NCBI GenBank assembly: GCA_007115705.1
Contig: QXEO01001034.1
Span: 1,488,001-1,552,000 of the forward strand
DNA length: 64,000 nt
Direction of reading: 5' to 3'
Origin: Dactylis glomerata
Lineage: Eukaryota > Streptophyta > Magnoliopsida > Poales > Poaceae
The notes beneath the pieces were generated by a model, which worked only from the letters and a program-made list of their open reading frames with translations, was not told the DNA's origin and did not search any database. The first letter of the stretch is position 1; each line of letters opens with the position of its first letter. The translations under genes and the position numbers were made by a program. Shown in pieces: positions 1-9,952 of this stretch.

Positions 1-1608
1 ATAGGTATGTATGGTGGACATATTGGAACAACTTGTTTTTTGGGAGTTGGATGCACGAGTAGAGCTCATACACAGTACAAAATGAAGGCTAGCAAAAGAC
101 TGGGAGCGAGCAACTAAGAGAGCAATAACGGCCATAATCATGCAAAGCGACAAAGCAACATTAAAAGAATCATAAGATGGCATCAAAAGTCAAAAACTAA
201 ATGATCATAGAGGCTTATGGCAACTTTTTATGAGTCTAACATGTGTGAGCATGCGCCAAGTCAACCCAAATAAAGCATCAAAGGAGAAAACCAAATTAAT
301 GCTTCCAAATAATTAAAATAATGCATGATTTTTTCAAAGGCTCATTAAGCAATCTCAGTCGTTTGAGACAAATCATGCTACAGCAAAACCACTAAGCATA
401 CTATCAAAACGATATCAAGCACGACATGCAAAAGTCTAAGCCGCAGTCTAAACAAGCTCCTTTTTGTACCGCTTTTTTGCATGAATTTTTTTCTCTTTTC
501 CAACACCATTCGAACCTTTTTGAAACAACTCTTTTGATGAAAACCAACATGGACCAGAGATCAAAATACACCTTGATATAAAGATATAAGAAGATCTGAA
601 CAAAAATCAAGGTGAAGAATGAAAGCTAAACGCAGTAGCAGAAAAAGAGAACACTCGTTGAACGATAAGAGTGAAAAACGGAGTGTTCTTGGCAAATGAA
701 AAGCAAGGCAACTTCTCCCAAAGGAATTTGTTGGGGTCCAACCATTTATTGCAGCAAACAAAACAAAACCAAACTGAAAACTAAAGACAAGACGCTCCAA
801 GAAAAACGCATAATGCATGAAGCAATAAAAATATAGTGTGTTGAAAGGTGACCTGATTTTTGCCGATGAAGAAGGGGTGCCTCGGGGGCATCCCCAAGCT
901 TTGATGCTTGTACCTCTTGGATATTTCTTGGGGTGAGATGGGCATCCCCAAGCTTGAGCTTTTGTCCATTCTTCAACTCATCTCATCATTCTCCAATCCC
1001 TACACTTGAAAACTTCCTTCATACAAAACTAAACACAATTCTATTAGCAACATTAGTGTAAGCATAATAATGAATCAACCCTTTTTGCTTCAGGTTTGAA
1101 CTCAAAACCACCACATATAAAGCATATACTACTGTCGCAACTTCCCCGAAAGTTCTGTGATCAAAAGAACTAAAAAAAAAGCGATAAAGAGGCAAACACA
1201 AATAGTGGCAGAAATCTGTCAAAACAGAACAGCTGACAAAGGTCGATTTTTTCGAGGGTTTTCTGTTGATCAAATCAAAAAAGTGTATAACTAATGAAAG
1301 TTTGGATATAACCTGGGGCATATGAACAAGAAATAGCAGGTAAAAAAGATATTCTGAAAATTTTCACGAATTTTTACGGTGCAGCACCGAAATCTGTTTC
1401 AGGACAGCAACATCCCCAAATCTTACCTCACTCAAATTAGAGGCTTCTGTTGGCACAACAACAAAATAAAAAGGATAAGGAGAGGTTATTACAGTAGTAA
1501 TAACTTCCAAGACTCAAATAAAAGAAAAAGAACTGAAAGTAAAACATTGGGTTATCTCCCAAGAGTGCTTTTCTTTAACGCATTTAAGCTAGGCGCAGGA
1601 AGTGCGAA

Positions 1609-2199
1609 TCAAGTAATATCGAAAGAGGCATTAAGATCAATTGTAGAAGTATTTTCAATAAGGCATTGTATTGCATCCACATTAGTTTTTGAAGACCCCT
1701 TGTGATCACGCTTTGGTTCACTCAAATCACTAAAAAGATTTTCAGGACGGATCCAATCAAAATTGTTTTCAAAAGCCTCATGCAATCCCAAGAGTTTGCT
1801 AGGTATTGGTACTTTGAAATCATCTTTGGTTGTACCAACAACTTTATCAGGCGAACCAAGCATATTAAAATGCTTAAAAACTTTCCTAGCTTCAATAACA
1901 TCTCTAAATTCTCTATGCAAAGTCTTCAAGATAAAATCTTTCTTTTCGGAGTCTTCAATATCATGAAGCTTAAGAAATATGTATTGCATAAAAGGATTAA
2001 GGCTAGCAAACCTAGCTTCTAACATGTGAACTAAGTAAGCAGAAGCAACTTCATAACTAGGAGTAAGCTCAACCAAAGATTTATCCTCAACATCTTTATG
2101 CATGCTAATATGATTAAAGAACTCCTCAATATTAGTTTTCCCAATAATAGAACCACTACCTACTGAGAGATCCTCCAAAACATACTTAGGGAACAACAT
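1609..2199 (-). CDS. Unknown 196-residue ORF inside element A
   Basis: Opens with a true ATG (minus strand, 2199) and encodes 196 residues, starting MLFPKYVLEDLSVGSGS and ending NASFDIT. It is charged and mostly helical in character, with no zinc knuckle, DSG protease motif, DDE integrase or YxDD motif, so it is not a recognisable Gag or Pol. It holds the position after the LTR/PBS where gag would be. Element B, with similar flanks, has a different ORF there (8975-9952); I see no clear similarity between the two proteins. Possible explanations are a diverged gag remnant or a captured host sequence. Function unknown; no regulation visible beyond the upstream LTR. Confidence 0.55.
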   Translation of the reverse strand: MLFPKYVLEDLSVGSGSIIGKTNIEEFFNHISMHKDVEDKSLVELTPSYEVASAYLVHMLEARFASLNPFMQYIFLKLHDIEDSEKKDFILKTLHREFRDVIEARKVFKHFNMLGSPDKVVGTTKDDFKVPIPSKLLGLHEAFENNFDWIRPENLFSDLSEPKRDHKGSSKTNVDAIQCLIENTSTIDLNASFDIT

Positions 2200-2349
2200 A
2201 ATGAACTAAGAGTAATAAAGTAACAACTATAAAGGAAACTAATTTTTTTGTGTTTTTGATAAAACGATGCAAGCAAAAATAAAATAAAGCAAAACAATAA
2301 ACAAAGTAAAGGATGTCGTGCGAAACTCCCCTTGCAGAAGTCTTATTTT

Positions 2350-2367
2350 TCCCCGGCAACGGCGCCA
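2350..2367 (-). other. Primer-binding site of element A
   Basis: Minus strand TGGCGCCGTTGCCGGGGA, the 18-base PBS common in grass Ty3-type elements. It lies 24 bases after the LTR end, further than the usual 0-5 bases. Confidence 0.75.
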
Positions 2368-2391
2368 GAAAACTTGTTGGTGGCTCGGTGT

Positions 2392-4022
2392 TGATGATGT
2401 AAATGACCGGCCAATTGGGAACCCCAAGAGAAGGTGTGATGAGCACAGCAGCAAGTTTTCCCTCAGTTATGGAACCAAGGTTTAATCCTCCAATAGGAAA
2501 AAGCCAAACTCCAGAAGGTGATGCTTGCTAGCTTAGTGACACTCCAACAAGGGCACCGTTTATGACACTTGTTAGCGCGTCTTCAACTAGTAGCAACGCA
2601 GAACCTGCACACAACACAACCAAAAACTTTGCTCCCAACTTACGATGAGGTTGTCAATCTCACCGGTTTACTGTAAACAAAGGTATGAGCGTATCGAGTG
2701 GAAAGCAATAGTAATATGCGAGAAAGTAAACTGTGCGAGTAAAGTAAACATGTGATAACAATATAAAGGAAATTGGACCGGGGTCCACAGTTCACTAGTG
2801 GTGTCTCTCCATAAGATAAATAACAACATGCTGGGTAAACAAATTACAGTTGGGCAATTGATAGAATAAAGATAGCATGCATATGTTAAGAGGATCACTA
2901 TGAGATTTACTCTGGGCATTACAACAAGATACATAGACCGCCATCCAACTGCATCTATGACTAATAATCCACCCACGGGGAATCATCCGAGGACCCCGTG
3001 AATATTAAGTTGTGAACAACAGATAACTGCATTAAGCAAAGTGTGTAATGTAAACAAAGCATATGTCCTTGGACATAAGAATGTTGTTTTCTCCCTAGTG
3101 GCAACAGCACATCTACAACTTTAGAGGTTTCTGTCAATCCCCCAGATTAAATAGAGGCATGAACCCAACTATCGAGCATAAATACCCCCTCTTAGAGTCA
3201 CTAGTATCTACTTGGCCAAGATAGCTACTAACAATGGAGAGCATGCAAGATCATAAACAACATAGAGATAACATAAGATAATATTCAGCACATCAACTCA
3301 ATCATAACACCAATATTCATTGGATCCCAACAAACACAACATGTGGAATTACATAACGGTGATCTCGATCATGTAAAGCAGCTCACGAGATCTAAACATG
3401 AAGCACATGGTGGAGAAGACAACCAACTAGATACTGCTGTGGACCCATAGTCCAAGGTAGACTACTCACTCATCATGCCGGAGGCAAGCATGGCGATGAA
3501 GAAGACCTCCGGTGGCGATTCCCCTCTCCGGCAGGGTGCCGAGAAGAGCTTCTAGACCCTCTCGATCTTGGGTCGACGACGATGGCGGATCGCGATGTGT
3601 TTCTGGAAAATTGATTGGGTCCTTAGGTTATTCCCGTCGGGGGTCTTTATAGGCGAAGGGGCAGCGTCAGAAGTGGACCAGAGCGGTCACACACGTAGGG
3701 GGCGCGGCGAGGGGCTGGGCCGCGCCGCCCTGTTGTGTGGCCGGACCGTGGCCCCTCTCCGTCTCCTCTTCGGACTTTTGGAAGCTTCGGTAAATTTCTG
3801 GACGTTCGGCTTTTGTTTCATCCAGTTCTGAGAATATTTCCTGTGTAACTTTTTTTAAACACAAAAACTGGAGAAAACAGGGAACTGGCACTATGACATC
3901 TTGTTCATAGGTTAGTTCCGGAAAATGCATAAAAACGCCATGAAGTGTAACGAAACACTAAGCAAATGGTGTAAAAACAAGCATGAAGCATCAAAAATTA
4001 TAGATACGTTTGAGACGTATCA
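2392..4022 (-). repeat. 5' LTR of element A
   Basis: About 1.63 kb. Starts (minus strand) TGATACGTCTC at 4022 and ends TTTACATCATCA at 2392, giving the usual TG...CA ends. It aligns along its length with the LTRs of element B, including the stretch TGTGGACCCCGGTCC near its 3' part. It sits directly before a PBS, so it is the 5' LTR. Confidence 0.8.
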
Positions 4023-4668
4023 GTATCCTTCAGTTATTCCATCTTACTAGAGTCCTGGAGTATCTTCCTTGGTGCATCTTCTTGCGTAGTGTTCCTTCTG
4101 CTTGCACTTGAAACAAGTGATCATATTAAGGTCCTTCTTCACGGCACCTTGTGTGTTTGCTTTGTCGTTTTCTTTCGGACATCTGGATGGGTAATGTCCT
4201 AGTTCCTTGTAATTAAAACACCGAACCTTGCTATTATCCTTCGTATCTTTATCTCCATCTGAGGGTTATTGTGGTTTTTCTATCATTGGAGACACTTCGG
4301 TTTGGGTTTTAGGACAGGTTTAGGTCTTAGCATAGATGAGTAATAGATAGAAGGGATCTAAAGAAAAATTCCTACCCAAACAATGCAAATCAAGACAATT
4401 CATCTTACAATCAACATCTAACAAACAATCATCACATCAAGCAAACTAGTTTTAAACAACCGAATAGGTACGATCATCCACAAGTTGGTATGACCATAAC
4501 ATTTATTACACGTCGTAGCTTATGAAAATTCCTAAATGGAGGTCCAACTAAAACTTCTTGATTTCCCTCTAGGCTGATCCATTGTTCTGGTCCAGCTACT
4601 TCTGTAGATTGACAATTTGTTCATCCTTGTTTCTGATGGGGTCTCCCTGGACACTAAGTTTAGATACT
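4023..4668 (-). pseudogene. Gag zinc-knuckle remnant of the older host retroelement (distal half)
   Basis: Minus-strand translation of about 4220-4070 gives CFNYKELGHYPSRC, then about 25 residues later CFKCKQKEHYARRC. The second is a perfect CX2CX4HX4C zinc knuckle; in the first, the second cysteine has become tyrosine. Upstream (towards 4668) lies a coiled-coil-like stretch around KDEQIVNLQK broken by stop codons. This stretch continues the gag fragment at 14936-14480, from which it was separated when element B inserted (ATACT duplication on both sides). Known role of such knuckles: RNA packaging by Gag. Now decayed. Confidence 0.65.
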
Positions 4669-5833
4669 TGATACGTCTCCAACGTATCTATAATTTTTGA
4701 TGCTCCATGCTTGTTTTTACACCATTTGCCTACTGTTTCGTTACACTTCGTGGCACTTTTATGCATTTTTTGGAACTAACCTATTAACAAGTCGCCACAG
4801 TGCCAGTTCCCTATTTTCTGCTGTTTTTGTGTTTCAGAAGTGATACACCGGAAATATTCTCGGAATTGGACGAAACAAGTTCCTGAAGTCTTATTTTTCC
4901 CGGAAGCTTCCAGAGATCCGAAGAGGAGACGGAGTGGGGCCACGAGGGGGCCACACACCAGGGCGGCGCGGCCAGGCCCTGGCCGCGCCCCCTACGTGTG
5001 AGACCGCCTCGGTCCACTTCTGACGATGCCCCTTCGCCTATAAAGACCCCCTGATGGAAAAAACCTAAGTACCAGATCAATTTTCTAGAACACATCGCGA
5101 TCCGCCGCCGCCGTCGACCCAAAGATCGGGAGGGTCCAGAAGCTCTTCCCGGCACCCTGTTGGAGAGGGGAATTTCCACCGGAGGTCTTCTTCATCGCCA
5201 TGTTTGCCTCCGGAGCGATGAGTGAGTAGTCTACCTTGGACTATGGGTCCATAGCAGTAGCTAGATGGTTGTCTTCTCCACCATGTGCTTCATGTTTAGA
5301 TCTCATGAGCTGCCCTACATGATTGAGATCACCGTTATGTAATTCTACATGTTTGGTTTGTTGGGATCCGATGAATATTGGTGTTATGATTGAGTTGCTA
5401 AACTGAAATATATCTTATGTTATCTCTATGTTGTTTATGATCTTGCATGCTCTCCGTTGTTAGTAGCTATCTTGGCCGAGTAGTTGCTAGTGACTCCAAG
5501 AGGGGGTATTTATGCTCGATAGTGGGTTCATGCCTCTATTTAACCTAGGGGAGTGACAAAAACCTCTAAGGTTGTAGATGTGCTATTGCTACTAGGGAGA
5601 AAACAACATTCATATGCTCGAGGGCATATGCTTTGTTTACATTACACACTTTGCTTAATGCAATTACCTGTTGTTCGCAACTTAATACTTGTGGAGTTCT
5701 CGGATTGATTCGCCACAAGTGGATTATTAGTCATAGATGCAGTTGGATGGCGGTCTATGTATTTTGTTGTAATGCCCAGAGTAAATCGCATAGTGATCTT
5801 CTCGACATGTCACGTTTATCTTTATTCTATCAA
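4669..5833 (+). repeat. 5' LTR of element B, first part
   Basis: Starts TGATACGTCTCCAACGTATC at 4669 after the target duplication ATACT. It matches 12842 to about 14008 of the 3' LTR with scattered base changes and small indels. It stops after TCTATCAA at 5833, where the Helitron begins. Confidence 0.9.
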
Positions 5834-6102
5834 CTAGCTGGCTTGCCCGCGCATTTGCGCAGCTAGATTTTCTATAAACTTTAATCTTGGGCACATAAGT
5901 CATATATTGACTTCCATTGCGATCTTTATATTTTCCCTCTTTGACCCACTTCTTCTTTTCTCTCATTGTGTATTCTTTCACTAATGTTTAATGGATAGTT
6001 CTCCACGAAGAAATAGATCTAAACATGAATGGCTGGTATCTAAATCATTCGTTATAATGATCAATGTATGTCGATTCTTATGGGCCTTTGTTAGTCAATG
6101 CA

Positions 6103-6125
6103 ATATATATATATATATATATATA
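6103..6125. repeat. (AT)n microsatellite
   Basis: About 11 AT dinucleotides immediately before the nested hAT MITE and overlapping its target duplication. Confidence 0.9.
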
Positions 6126-6128
6126 CGG

Positions 6129-6315
6129 CAGTGGCGGAGCTTGCTAGAAAAATTAGGGCGGGCCAACAACTTTTTTAGGCAGAAAACGGCAGGGAGCAAT
6201 GGGTTTGGATCGAACTAATGGAGTCTTACCACTAAATAATTGTTGATAGAGAGGAAAATACTTTTGGACAGGGCGGGCCATGGCACGGTTTTGCTTCAAA
6301 GAAGCTCCGCCAGTG
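6129..6315. mobile_element. 187-bp hAT-type MITE
   Basis: Terminal inverted repeats CAGTGGCGGAGCTT (left) and, reverse-complemented, CACTGGCGGAGCTTC (right), flanked by the perfect 8-bp duplication ATATACGG at 6121-6128 and 6316-6323. An 8-bp duplication with CAGTGGCGGA-type ends indicates hAT. The ends resemble those of the larger hAT element at 54382-56060, so that type of transposase could have mobilised it. No coding capacity. Confidence 0.9.
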
Positions 6316-8296
6316 ATATACGGCCTCACTATGTATGCATATGTGCATGCTTGTTTTCAACCATATTAATAATGTAATAGAAATTATGTGAAAGTAGCAA
6401 TTCGCCTACAAAGTTGTTATTTGGATAGACCTAGCACCACCAATTTCGTAGGAACATATTTCATCAATCGTATGAGAATGTGGTGTCTTCTTTACTATCA
6501 TTATTATACTAAAGAAACTGGTGGAATGGTTACCGTATAAAAAACAATTTAGTAGATATAGTTTCAAATAGTAATTGATTATGGATTGGACATAATTAAG
6601 TCCTCATAAAAATTTCTTTATTGTGTTATAATTACCTCCTATCATGCCAGGCCTGTGTGCATCTTGTGCTCAACGTCGTTGAATGTGATGCCTCCTTCTT
6701 TTCAAATGAATAGCTGACGGATAAAATCATGTAATCAAGTGCGGTGCTTCTTTCAGCCTTGGTCAGCCTATGGGGGCATGAGTTTACTTCTTACCTAAAC
6801 TAATTAAGATGTCTTTGATACATGCACTACAACTCTCTTGCATAGTTCTTTACGTATGTATGCCTTCGGCGTTCATCGAATTGTCTGGATGCAAATGCTT
6901 TTGAAGTGGACATGCCTGAATCATCGGAATAATCAAGCCCAACTGATGCAAAGTGTATATCGGGTCACCAAATATGTTTGGTCTTTGGTGTGCGAAGGTC
7001 GCCATTGATTCAAAGTTTCAAACCACCTCGTGGGCTTGAGGGCTTAAGATATCTTTGTTATTGCCTCGAGCTAGTTTCACCGGCGCGACATGGATAGCTG
7101 GTGTCGCCTCGAGCTAGCTTCGTTATCGCCATTGTTGCCTTCAGCTTATGTTATGATTTATGCAGGGGACGCTGCCATCTTCCGATGGACAGTACGGACG
7201 TTGTTGTTGCCGCTGAGTAAGGTTGTTCGTAAGCGACCAATCTACCCTGGATCTACTAATACACCATGCACAACCTTTAGGCTGAAAATATCCGCCAAGG
7301 GCTCATCTTGCGAGCTGCACCAATGCTCAAAGAGATTAATTTTGTTGAGAAATAGCGGGATCAATTTATTACCTTTTTTCTGCTGGAGTTTCTGTTGCAT
7401 GCTGTACATAATCAATCTTGTCAAAATCTCACGTGTGTATGGTTGTACTATGAATAATCACGTTGTACGAAGGTATTTTGCTTTGTACTATCACGTGTGC
7501 ATGCTCTAAAATGGTTTTTCAGCCGCTGGCCATGCAGCTATAATCTGTGATTCCTTCCACCGTCTCGTCGAGTGCTCCATGCCTATGGCAGCCTCCTCTC
7601 CAGTGCCTGCCGGCTGCCGCAAGAGTAGGACCGGATATCGCCTCTCACCAGCTATAATCTGTCATTGAATCTGTCGGTCTTCTCACCGCTAGGCTTCTGC
7701 TGGATTCAGTTGTCGCCAATCCGACTGCTCTATGCTGCATGTGCCTGGATTGCTTCCTGGTTCATTGCTGCTCCTCTTCCCGCGTTGATTTTGATCGTCG
7801 CCGACTTGTTTTCCAATCGGCTGGTGCTCCATGGTCACCGGACTGGTCGCGCTCGTTTGAATCGATCGCGGACAGACATGATCCGCACCACCGGCTCCAG
7901 ATTGGTTTCAGCTGCACGCTGCTGGGCAGCCATGCATGCACGACCACCTGGCGCGGGACCTGCCCGTCTTCTAAAGCGCCTGCAGATGAAGGCCCACCAC
8001 CATTGCTTCTACTACCACCGGCTCTACCTCCTTGTTCCCATGTTTCTTCCGATTAGTAGCGCGTCATGGCGTCCCTCGTGTTCGAACTTTGGATCGAGCT
8101 TTGGATCCATCGGCAACTGATGCGTATGTTTTTGATCGATTACAAAGAGTCCATCCTAAAAACAATTGGCAAACGTATAGCAGGCTAACTCTTTATATGT
8201 GGGATAATAAATCAGAGAACGACGGGCCGTGAGATCTTAACTTTGCTAGGACAAATCTATACCGTTCATTGTTAGTTGTTTTAATAATATAATAGA

Positions 8297-8766
8297 TTGC
8301 CCAACTGTAATTTGTTTACCCAGCATGTATTATTTATCTTATGGAGAGACACCACTAGTGAACTGTGGACCCCGGTCCTATTTCCATCATATTGCTATCA
8401 CCTGTTTACCTTACTCGCACTGTTTATTTTACTCGCATACTATTATCACTTTCCACTCGATACGCTCATAACCTTTGTTTCAAGCAAACCGGTGAGATTG
8501 ACAACCTCATCGCAAGTTGGGAGCAAAGTACTTGGTTGTGTTGTGTGTAGGTTCCGCATTGCAGCTAGCAAGCAAAGCTTGGACGAGGCGCCATATATAA
8601 ATTGTCTGAAGCTGTCGCAAACTAGCAAGCATCACCTACAGTCGTATTGCCCGCTCTTCTCCTGATCGACATAACCTTGGTTTCTTAACTGAGGGGAAAC
8701 TAGCTGCTATACTCATCACACCTTCCTCTTGGTGTTCCCAACGGGTTGGTCATTCACCACGCATCA
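8297..8766 (+). repeat. 5' LTR of element B, second part
   Basis: Resumes with TTGCCCAACTG and runs to GCATCA at 8766, matching 14005-14474 of the 3' LTR. Together with 4669-5833 it makes a 1635-bp LTR, against 1633 bp for the 3' LTR. Confidence 0.9.
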
Positions 8767-8777
8767 AGCTAATTTTC

Positions 8778-8795
8778 TGGCACCGTTGCCGGGGA
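8778..8795 (+). other. Primer-binding site of element B
   Basis: TGGCACCGTTGCCGGGGA, 11 bases after the LTR end. One base differs from the PBS of element A (TGGCACC against TGGCGCC). Confidence 0.75.
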
Positions 8796-8974
8796 AGAGT
8801 GGAAGATCTCTGCAAGGGGAGTTTTTCGCACGCACATCCTTTACTTTGTTTTAAGTTTTGCTTTACTTTATTTTTACTTGCATCGTTTTATCAAAAATAC
8901 AAAAAAATTAGTTCCTACTATAGTCGTTATTTTTGTTGGTTTGTTATTGTCTTGCTTTATCATGCTTTCTATCA

Positions 8975-9952
8975 ATGGTTGGTTTCTTTGAAACTAAATC
9001 TTTTTGGCAAGGTGGGTTCACGGAAGAGCAGCAAAATTATTATGAGGAATACCGCTTGTCACGAAAAGGGAAACACTTATGGGAACAAATCAATAGATTG
9101 TATACCATTGCTAGAAACGTGTGCTCTACTTATAATGTTACTTATTGCTTTGATAGATCTTGTTGCTGTAGGAGGTATAAACACCTCCCTTTTCAATGTG
9201 AGTATAATGATGATGTTACCATATCTTCTTATATTAATGGAAATTATGACTTTTATGATGTGGAACAAATTGAAGAATTTATTGCTTGGAAGGGTGCATT
9301 CGAACTTGCTTATTTGCTTGAAAATACTGATGATGCACCTTATAAATATGAGGTTTATGATATACTTACATTTTGCTTTGATAATTACAAGGAAGAAAAT
9401 GGCTATATTCTTAAATATCTTAATAGATGCTCTCCAACGGAAGAGACTAATGCCTTGAAGGAGCCTATGGAAGAAGAAATTGCTAAAACTGGAAGCTCAT
9501 TGGATGAAAAAGAGGAGGAGAGTGATGATCAAGAGGAGGAAGAATGGAGCTACCTATGTCTACCTCCCAATAAGAGTAACTCTTTAACTAATACCTTATT
9601 TGATAGCCCTCCATGCTTAACAAAGGAGGGTGAGTGTGATATTTATATTGTTGAGTTTGTTTATGATGCTACTGAAAATTATTATGAGAGAGAAAAATAT
9701 GGTTGTTGGAATTCTCATGTTACTAAAACACCTCTCTTTATATTGAAAGTTCCGAAGTTACTCTTATTTTATCTGCCCATACTTGTTACTATGTGCTTCT
9801 TTGATTTATTCTCTTACAAGATTCCTATGCATAGGAAGTGGGTTAGACTTAAATATGTGTTATATTTGCTCCTTGATGCTCTCTTTTGCTTCAATTCATA
9901 TTTCTTATGTGAGCATCTTCTCAAATTACTGAGCCTAGCTCAAAGGCATTAA
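8975..9952 (+). CDS. Unknown 325-residue ORF of element B
   Basis: The start is the ATG at 8975 (MVGFFETKSFWQGG). The frame is open further upstream only without an ATG. The protein has a cysteine- and tyrosine-rich N-terminal half, a very acidic middle (EEEIAKTG...DEKEEESDDQEEEEW, about residues 170-210) and a C terminus with hydrophobic stretches that may be one or two membrane segments (LLLFYLPILVTMCFFDLF; YVLYLLLDALFCFNSYFL). There is no zinc knuckle, protease, integrase or RT motif. It is the only long ORF of a target-duplicated element and has stayed open for 978 bp, which suggests recent constraint or recent origin. It could be an unrecognised accessory protein, a diverged gag or a captured host gene. 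Function unknown. Confidence 0.6.
   Translation: MVGFFETKSFWQGGFTEEQQNYYEEYRLSRKGKHLWEQINRLYTIARNVCSTYNVTYCFDRSCCCRRYKHLPFQCEYNDDVTISSYINGNYDFYDVEQIEEFIAWKGAFELAYLLENTDDAPYKYEVYDILTFCFDNYKEENGYILKYLNRCSPTEETNALKEPMEEEIAKTGSSLDEKEEESDDQEEEEWSYLCLPPNKSNSLTNTLFDSPPCLTKEGECDIYIVEFVYDATENYYEREKYGCWNSHVTKTPLFILKVPKLLLFYLPILVTMCFFDLFSYKIPMHRKWVRLKYVLYLLLDALFCFNSYFLCEHLLKLLSLAQRH

Larger units (their letters stand above)
1..4022 (-). mobile_element. Non-autonomous LTR retrotransposon A (5' LTR plus internal part; runs off the left edge)
   Basis: Read on the minus strand, this begins with an LTR (4022 to 2392), then a primer-binding site (2367 to 2350), an unknown ORF (2199 to 1609) and a long noncoding tail that leaves the window at base 1. 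Much of the stretch is the reverse complement of element B (8767 to about 11520): the LTR, the phrase around GATAACCCAATG after the ORF, and the repeated CTTGGGGATGCC motif near 890-950 all match. No reverse transcriptase, integrase or protease is visible, so the element must have moved with enzymes supplied in trans. The LTR start TGATACGTCTC and the PBS are typical of Triticeae Ty3-type elements (Sabrina/WHAM-like by memory; the family name is not certain). Confidence 0.8.
5834..8296 (-). mobile_element. Non-autonomous Helitron inserted in the 5' LTR of element B
   Basis: Comparison with the intact 3' LTR places the insertion exactly between A (5833) and T (8297), with no target duplication. 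On the minus strand the element begins TCTATTATATTATTAAAAC (8296) and ends CTAG (5834). A hairpin GCGCAAATGCGC lies shortly before the end. These are the diagnostic Helitron signs: 5' TC, 3' hairpin then CTRR, and A/T insertion. At 2463 bp with no RepHel helicase, it is non-autonomous. A GC-rich, exon-like block at about 7085-8120 differs in composition from the AT-rich rest and may be captured host sequence, though I recognise no product. A hAT MITE is nested at 6129-6315. Confidence 0.88.
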
